Assembly (NCBI RefSeq): GCF_025699295.1 | Contig: NZ_JAILWB010000029.1 | Location: 1-43,594 of the forward strand | Source: Hydrogenophaga sp. | GTDB taxonomy: Bacteria; Pseudomonadota; Gammaproteobacteria; Burkholderiales; Burkholderiaceae_C | Direction: 5' to 3' | Length of the DNA stretch: 43,594 nt | Shown: in pieces, positions 17,216-25,207 of the stretch | How the letters are laid out: every line of letters starts with the position of its first letter | How positions within the stretch are numbered: position 1 is the stretch's first letter | Notes under the pieces: model-generated | The model's input: the letters and a program-made list of their open reading frames with translations, nothing else | What the model was told of the DNA's origin: nothing | Databases searched by the model: none | Program-made: the position numbers and the translations under genes

Positions 17216-17279
17216 ATCTGGCACGATACCGTTGCGGTCGCCGATCGCCCATCGTGCCTTCACCCTACGAGCCCAGCAC

Positions 17280-17711
17280 ATGCCCAATCAGAAACTGGTC
17301 CCTTCATCGCAGCAACGCGGCGCGCTGTCCCAGTTGCTTGATCACGTCGGCAACATGCGGTTTCGGCGATCCGATCTCTCGGAACGTTTGCTAGCGCTGA
17401 CCTCGCCTCGGAGTCGAGCGCGAGCGGACGCACTTGCGACGGTGCTGATCAAGGAGGCAGCCGCCCAAGGGCGCATTCGCCGCGATGGGCATCAGCACTG
17501 GGTCGCCTCGGCGCGCGGCCGCACCTTGCGCGACGGATCGCTTGTGCCCGAGCTCAACGAGCTTCAGCAGCTGAGTTTGCACACGCGATGCCCACAAAAA
17601 TGGCTGGCGATCGATATGGAGTCGGGTGAGGTCTGGCAGCCGACTGCGCAGGGATGGCGTCGCGCAACGCCAGCGCAGATGAAGATCGCGGCCAGAATCG
17701 CTTGCGATTGA
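17280..17711 (+). CDS. Hypothetical protein with possible N-terminal winged helix, 143 aa
   Basis: ATG at 17280 (MPNQKLVPS) is chosen; the open frame extends upstream inside the neighbouring gene but is not protein-like there. Residues about 14-72 alternate helices and end with GRIRRDGHQHWV, which looks like a winged-helix wing. The C-terminal part contains CPQKWLAIDMESGEVW, a compact beta-hairpin-like segment. No family name can be given. A hairpin suitable for termination lies 100 bases downstream. Confidence 0.5.
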   Translation: MPNQKLVPSSQQRGALSQLLDHVGNMRFRRSDLSERLLALTSPRSRARADALATVLIKEAAAQGRIRRDGHQHWVASARGRTLRDGSLVPELNELQQLSLHTRCPQKWLAIDMESGEVWQPTAQGWRRATPAQMKIAARIACD

Positions 17712-17810
17712 AGCCAGCGAATCGCTGGCATCTCACACACCTTGAGGTCCTCTTTTCCCGCGTTTTTGGCCACCGCGCCGCCAATCGCCTGGGTAGCGTG
17801 CAAAACGAAA

Positions 17811-17836
17811 AAGCCACCCGCGTGAGCAGGTGGCTT
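17811..17836. terminator. Bidirectional intrinsic terminator
   Basis: Stem AAGCCACC (17811-17818) / GGTGGCTT (17829-17836), with an A-rich flank on the left and TTCTTC on the right. It separates a plus-strand and a minus-strand unit that converge here, so it can serve both. Confidence 0.75.
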
Positions 17837-17882
17837 CTTCTGCATGGTGTGTCGCCCAGTCCGCTTGGGCGGGCGTGGGCAC

Positions 17883-18422
17883 TCAGGTTTCGCTTGCACA
17901 GGCCGCTTCGATGGCTTGCCATTCACTCAGGCGAATCACCTTGGCGTCGTTTGCGCCACTCGTCGGCAGTCGCTGTGGCTTGTGGAAGAAATGGGTCGGT
18001 GAGTCGCCCCATCCGTCCCCGTTGCTCCAGCCGCCCTCCTCGCTCTCCGAATAAATCACGTACGGCTCGCTGTCGGTGCCCTTGATCTGCTCGATTGCGA
18101 GGTTGTAGGCCGCGGCAACGGCCTCGACGGCGTCGCCACCGTTGATGGGTGCGTCAGCGTCGAAGCCAGCTTGCGCAATGGATCCGAGCAAGGTCCCCAA
18201 TGTCTTGGCCAGGTGCGCGGCATCGTTTGCCGGCTCCTTTCCCTCAATCAAGTACTCGGCGTCTTTCTCGCTGTAGCTGTGGTCGCCAGCCACATCGAGC
18301 AGGGCCGCTTCAATGGCTGCTTCATCGGCGCCGGAATCGACCTGCACACTGACATCCGCGAAGCTGTAGCTCATGCGGCAGACCGTGCGGGTCACGGTGA
18401 CCTTTGTCGTTGCGATGTTCAT
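17883..18422 (-). CDS. Hypothetical acidic protein, 179 aa
   Basis: Acidic soluble product with a beta-rich N-terminal 60 residues and an Ala/Gly-rich middle, ending with a short helix. No signal or membrane segment, no known motif. Its start codon lies one base after the stop of the upstream 139-residue gene, so the two are translationally coupled. Composition (Asp/Glu-rich, few Lys) resembles other unknown island proteins of this window, such as the 266- and 154-residue ones. Confidence 0.6.
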   Translation of the reverse strand: MNIATTKVTVTRTVCRMSYSFADVSVQVDSGADEAAIEAALLDVAGDHSYSEKDAEYLIEGKEPANDAAHLAKTLGTLLGSIAQAGFDADAPINGGDAVEAVAAAYNLAIEQIKGTDSEPYVIYSESEEGGWSNGDGWGDSPTHFFHKPQRLPTSGANDAKVIRLSEWQAIEAACASET

Positions 18423-18423
18423 G

Positions 18424-18843
18424 TCATTGCCTCACGATGAAGGCGCGCTCCCCGTTGGGAAGGGTCGTGGGCAGAACGCTCACGCCGTGCTCGGGGCGCA
18501 GGATGTAGGCATCGCCTTGCTTGTAGAGGCTGATGGCCAGTTCTTCGTTGCCAAAGTGCAGGTGGACCACCTGGCACTGGGTGCGGCTCTGCGGCAGGTT
18601 GCCGATCTCGAAGGCTGCGCTCATCACGTCGTCGCCGTCTTCCGAGGCCACGTCAACGAAAAGTTGGCCGTTGCCATGGCGCTGGTCGGTGACCTCCATG
18701 AGGAAGTTCGTGGGGTCGGTTCCTGCGGTGTCCTCGCCGTTGTAGATGGGCGAATCCCAGTGGTGGACGGCGACGATATCGAGGGCTGGTTGGTTGGCGC
18801 TCTCGGACGCGGTGTCCTGAGGCACCGACTGTTCTTCAGTCAT
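18424..18843 (-). CDS. Hypothetical acidic protein, 139 aa
   Basis: ATG with AAGGAAT 6-7 bases upstream. The product is acidic, with a low-complexity first 20 residues (MTEEQSVPQDTASES) and beta-strand-like pattern after that. No catalytic motif; no family recognised. First gene of a two-gene unit with the 179-residue protein; a perfect 6-base hairpin sits just upstream of its ribosome-binding site. Confidence 0.6.
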   Translation of the reverse strand: MTEEQSVPQDTASESANQPALDIVAVHHWDSPIYNGEDTAGTDPTNFLMEVTDQRHGNGQLFVDVASEDGDDVMSAAFEIGNLPQSRTQCQVVHLHFGNEELAISLYKQGDAYILRPEHGVSVLPTTLPNGERAFIVRQ

Positions 18844-18863
18844 GGTGATTCCTTGTCTTGCTT

Positions 18864-18879
18864 GCCGGCGTGGGCCGGC
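18864..18879 (-). promoter_or_regulatory. Leader hairpin
   Basis: Perfect GCCGGC-GTGG-GCCGGC stem-loop 20 bases upstream of the start codon, just ahead of the ribosome-binding site. One of about ten similar leader hairpins in this island. Confidence 0.5.
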
Positions 18880-18920
18880 AGCTCGTTGATGATTGAGATC
18901 GCTTGGGCGGGCACGCAGCG

Positions 18921-19391
18921 TCAGCTGATGAGCCCGTTCTCGCGCGCGTAGGCGATCAGGTGCGGTCGCCAGTCTTCGTCGGTGGGGCGCGGACGCCGTG
19001 GGTGTGTGAGGAAGCCGCTCGTGATGAGGTCATCGATGTCTTCGTCCCACAGATCCAGGACCTCGAATCCTGCTGGTGTGCTCAGTCTCAGGCTCTTGCG
19101 ATCCCGTTCGAACCAGGCGCTCACGACGTAGTCGCGGTCGCTGTATGCCGGCTTCAAGGCCAGGGCAGCTGCGCACAGAGACTGCTCGCGCGCGACGCAC
19201 TCCCCGGTCATGGTCAGCGCCTGGTAGGTGCCACTGGAGCCGACGACCTCGCCGCGCCGTTCAGCGTGGCTGGAGCCGATTGCGCGACGGATCAGGTAGC
19301 GTCCGCTCTCGATCTTCTCGGCGTAGACGCCCGGGGCGATCCTGCGACCGCAGTAGACGCCCCCAAGGGTGAGTTCTTTGGACTTGCTCAT
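18921..19391 (-). CDS. Hypothetical protein, 156 aa
   Basis: Starts MSKSKELTLGG. The protein alternates strands and charged loops, and contains a DEDIDDLITSGFLTHPRRPRPTDEDW segment near the C-terminus that looks like a surface-exposed acidic/basic tail. No signal peptide or membrane segment. It ends 77 bases before the next minus-strand gene. Function unknown. Confidence 0.55.
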   Translation of the reverse strand: MSKSKELTLGGVYCGRRIAPGVYAEKIESGRYLIRRAIGSSHAERRGEVVGSSGTYQALTMTGECVAREQSLCAAALALKPAYSDRDYVVSAWFERDRKSLRLSTPAGFEVLDLWDEDIDDLITSGFLTHPRRPRPTDEDWRPHLIAYARENGLIS

Positions 19392-19917
19392 GGATTGGAT
19401 GCAATGAGCGAGCCCACTCCCTGAGCGGGTTGTGAGCCCGCAAGGGTGGATGTTCAGGACGGGCTGGCCGTCCGCTGGTCATGCGAGTCGCCCGGGATCG
19501 GGCACTCGCGAGATCGCAAAGCGCGAAAACGTCCCGATTGTGAAGAACGCCTCGCCCCGGCGCCACCGAATCGGTCCGGTCTGCGATGCTGGCGTGGTAT
19601 CCTTGGCCCTACCTTGGTGCTCGCACCATTCGCAGTTCTTGTGACTGCCCTCCACTTCACGGCATCCACTGTCGTGAGCTGCCAGTAGCAACTTCGCGTG
19701 CTGCTGACAGCCTTCAAAAGATCGCATGCGCACTGCGCTGGCGATCAGTGGTCAGAAAGCGCTTCAACTTCTTGGCTTCGGCTGGGACTCTCCTGCCGCG
19801 CTTTCTGGCCCGTGCACCATGGCCTCTCCAGGCGAGCCGGTGCGCGTCGTTCCTTGTGTGTTTTCCTACGAGAACGCAGAAGGGGCGACGTGCCCGGATT
19901 TCAGAATGGAGAGTCCC
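19392..19917. other. Long intergenic region with regulatory hairpin and shared upstream motif
   Basis: 526 bases between divergent genes. The minus side holds a leader hairpin (GCGGG 19425-19429, CCCGC 19437-19441) and one copy of the shared upstream motif (19567-19579). The plus side ends with GGAGAG as ribosome-binding site for the 71-residue gene. Frames crossing the middle are open but have poor, Arg/Ser-rich composition; I see no gene there. Confidence 0.5.
19567..19579 (-). repeat. Shared upstream motif, copy 1
   Basis: CGAATCGGTCCGG, 176 bases upstream of the start of the 156-residue minus-strand gene. Three related copies occur at 25867, 30235 and 30974, also well upstream of minus-strand units. 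Confidence 0.45.
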
Positions 19918-20133
19918 ATGAGTGCCAACTGTGTGAATGCGCTGAAGGGCCCTGCCCTCTTGGCGAAAGCTGGCGTCACCTTTTCCGAAGCCCAGTGGCT
20001 GTACGCTCAGCGTGCAACCGGTGGTTCGGCGGCTTCTGTCGACGATGCGCGCCTGGTCGCGATCCGCAAGAAGGTTTCGGCCTTCCTGCAGCGTCAGGTC
20101 CAGATCGCCAATGCGGAGCTGGCCGTTGCATAA
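19918..20133 (+). CDS. Small hypothetical protein, 71 aa
   Basis: ATG preceded by GGAGAG at a good distance. The product is helical: MSANCVNAL..., a central EAQWLYAQRATGG, and a basic/hydrophobic C-terminal helix ending AELAVA. A strong terminator follows within 25 bases, so this is a single-gene transcript, which supports it being real. No family recognised. Confidence 0.6.
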   Translation: MSANCVNALKGPALLAKAGVTFSEAQWLYAQRATGGSAASVDDARLVAIRKKVSAFLQRQVQIANAELAVA

Positions 20134-20156
20134 GGTGCAGTCTTCACATCCCAGAA

Positions 20157-20190
20157 GGGGGTGCTCAGTCAAATGGGCACCCCCTTTTTT
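20157..20190 (+). terminator. Intrinsic terminator
   Basis: GGGGGTGC (20157-20164) pairs with GCACCCCC (20177-20184), followed by six T. Ends the 71-residue gene. Confidence 0.9.
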
Positions 20191-20298
20191 CGTTTGCGCG
20201 CGCCGCTCCAGGCCGGCGCGCCTGCACAAGGGCTTTTCGACGCCGAAGACAGCCCCTCAATCGGTGTGGCGCGTGGCAGCTTGTTTCCGTGCAGCCGA

Positions 20299-21036
20299 CT
20301 ACCCACCTGGACGAGGCGCAGTGCGGCGCGCCAGGACTTCCTTGTATCGCGCCGCAGCGTCCTGATCCTCGTTGGAGTACATCTCCGACTCACCCATGCT
20401 GTCCAGGCCATCAAGGCCTGGCAAGTCGATGAGCTGCTGGTGCCACTCCTGGGTATCGATCCGATCGCGCTTTCGAGCCAACATGAAGGCATCAAGCACC
20501 CCCTGATGCGGGTCCTGGAGTTCCATGGTGAGCGCTGCCAGGTACTCATCCTTGCTCGAGCGAGTCCAGTCGATCGCGAAGCCCGCTCGATGGCACAACT
20601 CCATGTGCACCAGCAGCATCGTGCGGCCGTTGCCGTCCAGCATTGGGTGCGCCCAGGCGAGCATTCCCATGACGTAGCCGGGCTTCTTGCGCATGGCACC
20701 CGCGTCGTTACCCGTACGCAAGGCTTCCTGCACCGCGCGCTCAATCTGATCGGTCGACTCAAACTGGACTGGACCCTTGTTGATGAAGGTCTTCAGTCCC
20801 AGGTGCTTGCGATCCTTCCCCGCCCAGGGGTACAGATCTTCGAACAGGACTTCATGAACCTTCAGGAAATGACCGTAGCCGATGGGGCCCTTGATCGACC
20901 GCAGATGACCAAGAGCCGTGGGAAGGTTCGCCCTGAAGATCCCGTGCTCCAGTCGCTTGACTTCGTTGAGGTTTTTGCTTGCGTGGTGATTGCGCAGGTA
21001 CCCACGTTCATCGAAGTCACCGAACGGGTCGAACAC
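20299..21036 (-). CDS. Fic-family protein (likely AMP/NMP transferase toxin), 245 aa
   Basis: Fic proteins transfer AMP or other nucleotide parts to target proteins. The domain-typical LFEDLYPWAGKDR (about 65-76) and the core motif HPMLDGNGR (130-138) are present with catalytic His130, Asp134, Asn136 and Arg138. The second Arg of the full motif HxFx(D/E)GNGRxxR is replaced by Leu141, so nucleotide handling may differ from classical AMPylators. No inhibitory (S/T)xxxE(G/N) helix is obvious in it. Its start overlaps the end of the upstream partner gene by 20 bases; the two form a toxin-antitoxin-like pair. Confidence 0.85.
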   Translation of the reverse strand: MFDPFGDFDERGYLRNHHASKNLNEVKRLEHGIFRANLPTALGHLRSIKGPIGYGHFLKVHEVLFEDLYPWAGKDRKHLGLKTFINKGPVQFESTDQIERAVQEALRTGNDAGAMRKKPGYVMGMLAWAHPMLDGNGRTMLLVHMELCHRAGFAIDWTRSSKDEYLAALTMELQDPHQGVLDAFMLARKRDRIDTQEWHQQLIDLPGLDGLDSMGESEMYSNEDQDAAARYKEVLARRTAPRPGG

Positions 21037-21709
21037 TGCGCATTTCTCGCATGTGGTTGAGCATCAGGGTGCCCATCTGCCTGCCATTGACGACGTTGCG
21101 CTCCTTCAAGGCCACCAGCGTTTGCTCCACGTCATCAAGCCTTACATCATCGCCGGCCATCCTGGTCACTGCCTCAGCGAACTCATCGAGCTTCGTTCGA
21201 GCGGCCTTCACTCCCGCCTTGTTTGCAAGATCGGCGACGAAGGCAGCAACGTTGGTCGTGGGCAGCACCTTGGGTAGAACCAGGCTTTGCTTGGCGAGGT
21301 CCCTCAGCTTCTCGGAACTCGAAGGCTCAGCTCTGCGCAGGCCCACCTGAGTTCCGCCGAGACTCCATTGCCTGAAGATCCTGCTGCCAGATGGATTGAC
21401 GATCACCTGCACCTCTTTGTCTGATCTCGGCACGACGTTCACTCCCTTGACTTTTCCCAACTTTTTCAGCGCCTCTGCCACGACATTCGCAGGCTCGGCC
21501 GCAAGCTCCCGGCGGCCTGCGGCGCCAGCCTTCGTCTTGGCGTAAACACCTGGCGAGACACGCACAAGATCGCCTCGGTCCACGAGCATCGCAAGCGCAG
21601 CGGTGAGCTGCGATGCTCCGCCAAGATGGGAAAGATCCCTGCGCAAGACGACAGCACCGTCCCGGCTGCGGATCGAGTGCTGGAGTTTTTCAAGGGTTTT
21701 CATGGGCAA
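21017..21709 (-). CDS. AbiEi/DUF6088-like antitoxin-type protein, 230 aa
   Basis: The N-terminal 55 residues (RDLSHLGG, ALAMLVDRGDLVRVSPGVYAKTK) match the winged-helix start of AbiEi and DUF6088 proteins, which are antitoxins and transcriptional repressors of their own operon. The rest is a helical, basic domain without motifs. It is the first gene of a two-gene operon with Fic (20-base overlap). A 6-base inverted repeat 25-45 bases upstream of the start is a candidate binding site for it. The start could be the ATG at 21709 or 21703. Pairing with Fic rather than with the AbiEii nucleotidyltransferase is unusual. Confidence 0.7.
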   Translation of the reverse strand: MPMKTLEKLQHSIRSRDGAVVLRRDLSHLGGASQLTAALAMLVDRGDLVRVSPGVYAKTKAGAAGRRELAAEPANVVAEALKKLGKVKGVNVVPRSDKEVQVIVNPSGSRIFRQWSLGGTQVGLRRAEPSSSEKLRDLAKQSLVLPKVLPTTNVAAFVADLANKAGVKAARTKLDEFAEAVTRMAGDDVRLDDVEQTLVALKERNVVNGRQMGTLMLNHMREMRSVRPVR

Positions 21710-21731
21710 CCCAAGTCAGTACGCCTGCTGC

Positions 21732-21751
21732 TGATTTCAATATGTAAATCA
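21732..21751 (-). promoter_or_regulatory. Inverted repeat upstream of the AbiEi-like/Fic operon
   Basis: TGATTT (21732-21737) and AAATCA (21746-21751) flank an AT-rich centre; on the minus strand TTGATT could be a -35 element. Suitable site for autorepression by the AbiEi-like protein (inference). Confidence 0.4.
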
Positions 21752-22041
21752 ATGAGTTGCGTTCTGGTAGTATGCAGCGAGCCGGCAAGAATTGCAAACA
21801 TATCCGACGTGTGGATGCGCGTCAGATCATGCAGCTGTTCCAGCCTTCTGGTTGAACGTGCCGACCACCAGGCTCCCGACCCGATGCCTAAAAACGACCC
21901 CATCCAGCCCCCCTGTTGCAGCGGTAGCCGTCTTACGAAAGAATGAGGTCACGGCGCACCGACGCCGTACCTCCCGCGTGGTGAAGCCCCAAGCATCGGT
22001 CGCGAATAGATTCAGCACTTAGTGCCTTCCATCCTATGGTT
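21752..22041. other. Intergenic region without recognised gene
   Basis: About 290 bases between the divergent AbiEi-like/Fic operon and the next plus-strand gene. Open frames cross it on both strands but are Arg/Ser/Pro-rich and lack ribosome-binding sites. I see only promoter-suited AT-rich patches near the left edge. Confidence 0.4.
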
Positions 22042-22075
22042 TGCACGGTGAAGCGGGATAGCCGTGCACTTCACC
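22042..22075 (+). promoter_or_regulatory. Leader with two mutually exclusive hairpins
   Basis: TGCACGG (22042-22048) pairs with CCGTGCA (22062-22068); alternatively GGTGAAG (22047-22053) pairs with CTTCACC (22069-22075). The two stems share bases, so only one forms at a time. The ribosome-binding AAGGATG follows directly. Confidence 0.5.
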
Positions 22076-22088
22076 ACAAGGATGTCCC

Positions 22089-23027
22089 ATGTCCCCTGAA
22101 CTCGCGCGCCTAATCGCAGCTGTTGGCTGCGCAACCCCGCTGTCCATGGAGCGCCCCAAGCGCTTCGCCAAAGAGCTGCAGAAGCTCTTTCCCAACTGCT
22201 CGCTTTCTCTCTGCCAAGAGGCAACAGCTCATGTGTTTGGTCACCAGGATTGGCACCAGCTACATCGTGCTGTCGATTTGGGAGGCCCGGGCCGCAAACC
22301 CGATTGCGAGCTCAGCGTAGACGAGATCGTGGATCGCCAGATTGCCCAGGGAGCAATCCTCAACATTGAGATCACAGGGCTCGACCCAAACGACCCCTAC
22401 GAGCCCCCGCCAGATGAGGAGGTCAACCCGCTAGCTCCGGGCACCTCACCTCAACATGCCATGCTTCGCATGAGCCAAGCGCGCAATCGACTAACAAAGC
22501 ACCTTGTCGCCATGCTCATCGTCGAACAAGAGCCCACCGACGATGCGCGGCTAAGCCCACAAACTGTCGAACCACTCCCATGGACCATGGGTTCTCAAGA
22601 TTTCATGGCCAACTTTCACAAGAGGATTGCACAGTGGTGGCGGGTCAACATCCCGTATCAGCCAGAGGTCGGCCAGGCGCTCGAAAGCTTCTCCTGGGAC
22701 AAGGACCGCACGACGAGCATCCTGCGGTTTGCAGAATACTGGGGCACTTTGGGCGTTGTCTTTTCAGATGTGATCGATTTCGACTTGGGTCCAGGGACTT
22801 CGTACCTGCTAGCTGAGCAGTACGCTTCTTCAATCCTTTTCCGCGAGGATCCCGAATTCCGTACAGAGGAGTTATTCAGGGCGTGGGTCCTCAACTTCAT
22901 GTCGATCTATCCTCGTGACGACTTCGTCGTTGCATTTCCTACTGGCCTCAAGTCGAGCGCGAAGATCGCTCGAAAGATCCTCTCGGACCCTCAGAGCCGC
23001 AAGGGGACTTGGGAGACCGCCAGGTAG
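22089..23027 (+). CDS. Hypothetical protein with plasmid/ICE-type N-terminal domain, 312 aa
   Basis: ATG with AAGGA six to eight bases upstream. The first 65 residues (PKRFAKELQKLFPNCSLSLC, then AHVFGHQDWHQLHRA) match a short helical domain common at the N-terminus of proteins carried by plasmids and integrative elements. An acidic Pro-rich linker follows (about 100-120), then a helical C-terminal domain. No catalytic motif. Probably a single-gene unit; two mutually exclusive leader hairpins suggest control at the RNA level. Confidence 0.6.
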   Translation: MSPELARLIAAVGCATPLSMERPKRFAKELQKLFPNCSLSLCQEATAHVFGHQDWHQLHRAVDLGGPGRKPDCELSVDEIVDRQIAQGAILNIEITGLDPNDPYEPPPDEEVNPLAPGTSPQHAMLRMSQARNRLTKHLVAMLIVEQEPTDDARLSPQTVEPLPWTMGSQDFMANFHKRIAQWWRVNIPYQPEVGQALESFSWDKDRTTSILRFAEYWGTLGVVFSDVIDFDLGPGTSYLLAEQYASSILFREDPEFRTEELFRAWVLNFMSIYPRDDFVVAFPTGLKSSAKIARKILSDPQSRKGTWETAR

Positions 23028-23203
23028 CCGTTTCAGCCCTGAAGGTGGTCATCTCCACAGTCGTAGAGCTAAAGTAGTTGCTCTGACAGGCTCTTGAAAT
23101 CAAGTGTGCTTGCGGGTACTGCGACTGTTCACCAAGCGCTCTGAGGCAGACTGGTTTTTCTCATTCGCTTGCATGCGCCAAAAGGGGTGATCTCCAAATG
23201 AAA

Positions 23204-23232
23204 AAGCCCCCCAGCTGTTCGCTGAGGGGCTT
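23204..23232 (-). terminator. Intrinsic terminator
   Basis: AAGCCCC (23204-23210) pairs with GGGGCTT (23226-23232), with an additional AGC/GCT pairing inside; on the minus strand it is followed by a T run. It ends the three-gene PP-loop operon. Confidence 0.85.
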
Positions 23233-23251
23233 GGTCCGTGGCCAGTCCAGC

Positions 23252-24052
23252 TTAGCGCTGGGTGCCGTTCTTGTTGAGCGCGGTTCGTGCCCGCGGCAAG
23301 TCCTGCACGATCATTTCGCGCCACTCCGTGAAGCCCAGTTCAGTGCTTCCGTCGGCCACGCTTTGCTCCCACTGCTCCTTTCTCACACGCGCACGTGCGG
23401 TCATCGCGGGGATCATGATCTCGTTGACTTCGCCATGGTCGATGACCAGATCATCTCCGGTGTACTTCTCAAGCGCATCGATGAGGTTCACGTCGACCAG
23501 CACTTCATCTCCTTCGTGCGCGCAGCTGAAGTGCCGGGACGTTGCCATCCGCTCCAGTGGCGTCTCGCCCCGAAAGAATGCCGCGCAGATCTCAACGGCT
23601 GCAGGGTGACCGATGAGATCGTCGCCCGTGAAGGAGTCGACCTCGATCTTGCCGGCCCTGTCGGCGGTAACACGAAATAGGCCATCGTCCGGAGAGTGCC
23701 TGTTGACTTCGATGGCCTTGGCCAGAAGTGCGGCTTCGTTTTCAAACGGTCCGATCAGTTTCGGTTCAACGTCTTCCTCGATGTGCAGCAGGAAGTGTTC
23801 AACGGCCGCTTTGTTGTTTCCGACTTCCTGAAACGCTGCGCACTCCTCGTAGGAGCCATTCGCGATGTCCTGCTCGACTTCGGTGGTTGCCGGCAGGGAG
23901 GCACTCAGGTTGTAGTCCAGGATGAACGAGTCTTGCGCGTAGCCGCTGCCCATGGGGTGCACGATGCTGCGCAATGCGTCGTTCAGGCCATCGACGATCT
24001 GAGCCTCGTTGTTCGCGTTGACCAGCAGTTGAATGTTGACGATTTTCGCCAT
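23252..24052 (-). CDS. Hypothetical acidic protein, 266 aa
   Basis: Acidic soluble protein starting MAKIVNIQLLVNANNE, with a beta-alpha pattern in the first 80 residues and several Cys (CAAFQE, CAAFFRG, CAHEGDE) not arranged as a clear metal site. No signal or membrane segment. It is the last gene of an operon led by a 169-residue unknown and a PP-loop enzyme; a GC-rich hairpin separates it from the PP-loop gene. No family recognised. Confidence 0.6.
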   Translation of the reverse strand: MAKIVNIQLLVNANNEAQIVDGLNDALRSIVHPMGSGYAQDSFILDYNLSASLPATTEVEQDIANGSYEECAAFQEVGNNKAAVEHFLLHIEEDVEPKLIGPFENEAALLAKAIEVNRHSPDDGLFRVTADRAGKIEVDSFTGDDLIGHPAAVEICAAFFRGETPLERMATSRHFSCAHEGDEVLVDVNLIDALEKYTGDDLVIDHGEVNEIMIPAMTARARVRKEQWEQSVADGSTELGFTEWREMIVQDLPRARTALNKNGTQR

Positions 24053-24078
24053 TGTGTTTTCCGTTTCGATGGGAAGGC

Positions 24079-24107
24079 CCCCGGGCCGTCGCAGTGACGG
24101 TCCGGGG
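24079..24107 (-). promoter_or_regulatory. Intercistronic leader hairpin
   Basis: CCCCGGGCCGTC (24079-24090) pairs with GACGGTCCGGGG (24096-24107) with one G-T pair, a very stable stem with a 5-base loop. It lies 27 bases upstream of the 266-residue gene and just after the PP-loop gene; it could protect or set the level of the downstream message. Confidence 0.55.
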
Positions 24108-24121
24108 CAGGTTGATGTGGG

Positions 24122-25207
24122 TTAGCTCGGACCGCAGCCGTTGCCGTAGGCACCCGGTGGCAGCGTCCAAGGCTCCATGAACACAGAGCGGTTGAAGTGC
24201 TGGCTGTTGGCCAGCTCGACCCAGTACGGGTCGGTGTTGAATGGCGTCCCCTGCTCGGCTCGCACCTCGACAGAGTCTTTGCGGTGGATCGTCACCTTGA
24301 ACTCGCGCTCGTAGTTGACGATCTGGGTGAACTGCTGCGGTGCAATCTTGCGAATGGTCGCCCACTCGTCCTTGCCTCCGAATATGCAGGCCCTGCACGA
24401 TGCCCTGCTCCACCCTAGCCAGTAGCAGGGATGGGCGACGACGCGCCAGCGCTCGATGATGTTCCAGACCTCTTGTTCGCTCCATGCGTGGACCGCGCGC
24501 CAGACGTCGATGTGCCGTTTGACTTTGCGGCCGTTGCGCAGATCGCAGCGATGCGGTTCAAACACCTTGTATTTGGACCGTGCGCTGCTCTCTTGGGCTC
24601 GCTCGCCGGTGAGAACCAGTGTCTTACCCTCTGTGAACTTGGGATGGTTGTTGAGGTAGCGGGAAAAGCAGTCGATCTTGGCAACGCCAGAGCACCAACG
24701 CACACTCAGGTCGGCTGACACCTGGGGAAACTTCCGCCTGGTGCCTGCAGGCCCCTCTCCGCCCAGACGCCGGTACCCTTCCCCATCAGGGATGTACACC
24801 GGCGCCGTGGCTCTCTCGTCGCGCAGCATTTCGCGTTCGATGCCTCCTTCGCGCCAGCTGTAGGTCAGCTGCACGCCGAAAGCCCGAGCGATCGCCTCGC
24901 AGTAGCTCTCCGTGATCGGCCAGTCCATGAGGGTGGAGCCCTCGCGGCCGTCGACCAGGTGGTGATGCAACTCGATCTTCTCGCGCGGCACGCCGAGCTC
25001 GAGAACATGCAGCAAAAGCGCCAGTGAGTCCTTGCCCCCAGACATTGCGATGCACACTCTGTCATATGCGTTCGGATCGACCGTGATGCCTTCTTGCGTT
25101 GAATCCGCCGGCGCGCTGGCTGCAGACTCGTTCAGGATGCTCAGGTCAAAGCCCTGCTCTGCCAGCCAGTCCTCTTCGGAAGTGGTCTCTCGAGGTTCCT
25201 GGCTCAT
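24122..25207 (-). CDS. PP-loop ATP-pyrophosphatase, PAPS-reductase-like, 361 aa
   Basis: The family adenylates or reduces sulfur/nucleotide substrates using a PP-loop. Here SGGKDS at 56-61 binds ATP; LHHHLVDGREG follows as substrate loop; RWCSGVAKID and LTGERAQESSAR are the typical second and third blocks. A Cys set in the C-terminal half (CYWLGWSRASCRACIFGG) could hold a metal or Fe-S cluster. Length and motif order resemble phage- and island-borne PAPS-reductase-like enzymes rather than CysH. Its ATG overlaps the stop of the 169-residue gene (ATGA), so the pair is coupled. Real substrate unknown; DNA or tRNA thiolation is a possibility by family only. Confidence 0.8.
   Translation of the reverse strand: MSQEPRETTSEEDWLAEQGFDLSILNESAASAPADSTQEGITVDPNAYDRVCIAMSGGKDSLALLLHVLELGVPREKIELHHHLVDGREGSTLMDWPITESYCEAIARAFGVQLTYSWREGGIEREMLRDERATAPVYIPDGEGYRRLGGEGPAGTRRKFPQVSADLSVRWCSGVAKIDCFSRYLNNHPKFTEGKTLVLTGERAQESSARSKYKVFEPHRCDLRNGRKVKRHIDVWRAVHAWSEQEVWNIIERWRVVAHPCYWLGWSRASCRACIFGGKDEWATIRKIAPQQFTQIVNYEREFKVTIHRKDSVEVRAEQGTPFNTDPYWVELANSQHFNRSVFMEPWTLPPGAYGNGCGPS

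Noticed and set aside
16517..17287. 256-residue minus-strand frame
   Set aside because: Overlaps the plus-strand 155-residue gene, which has the better start, ribosome-binding site and composition.
20161..21060. 299-residue plus-strand frame
   Set aside because: Antisense of the Fic gene, whose HPMLDGNGR motif is decisive.
24122..25207. Complete dnd phosphorothioation cluster
   Set aside because: Only PP-loop genes are seen; no DndB, DndD or DndE-like gene is present in the window.
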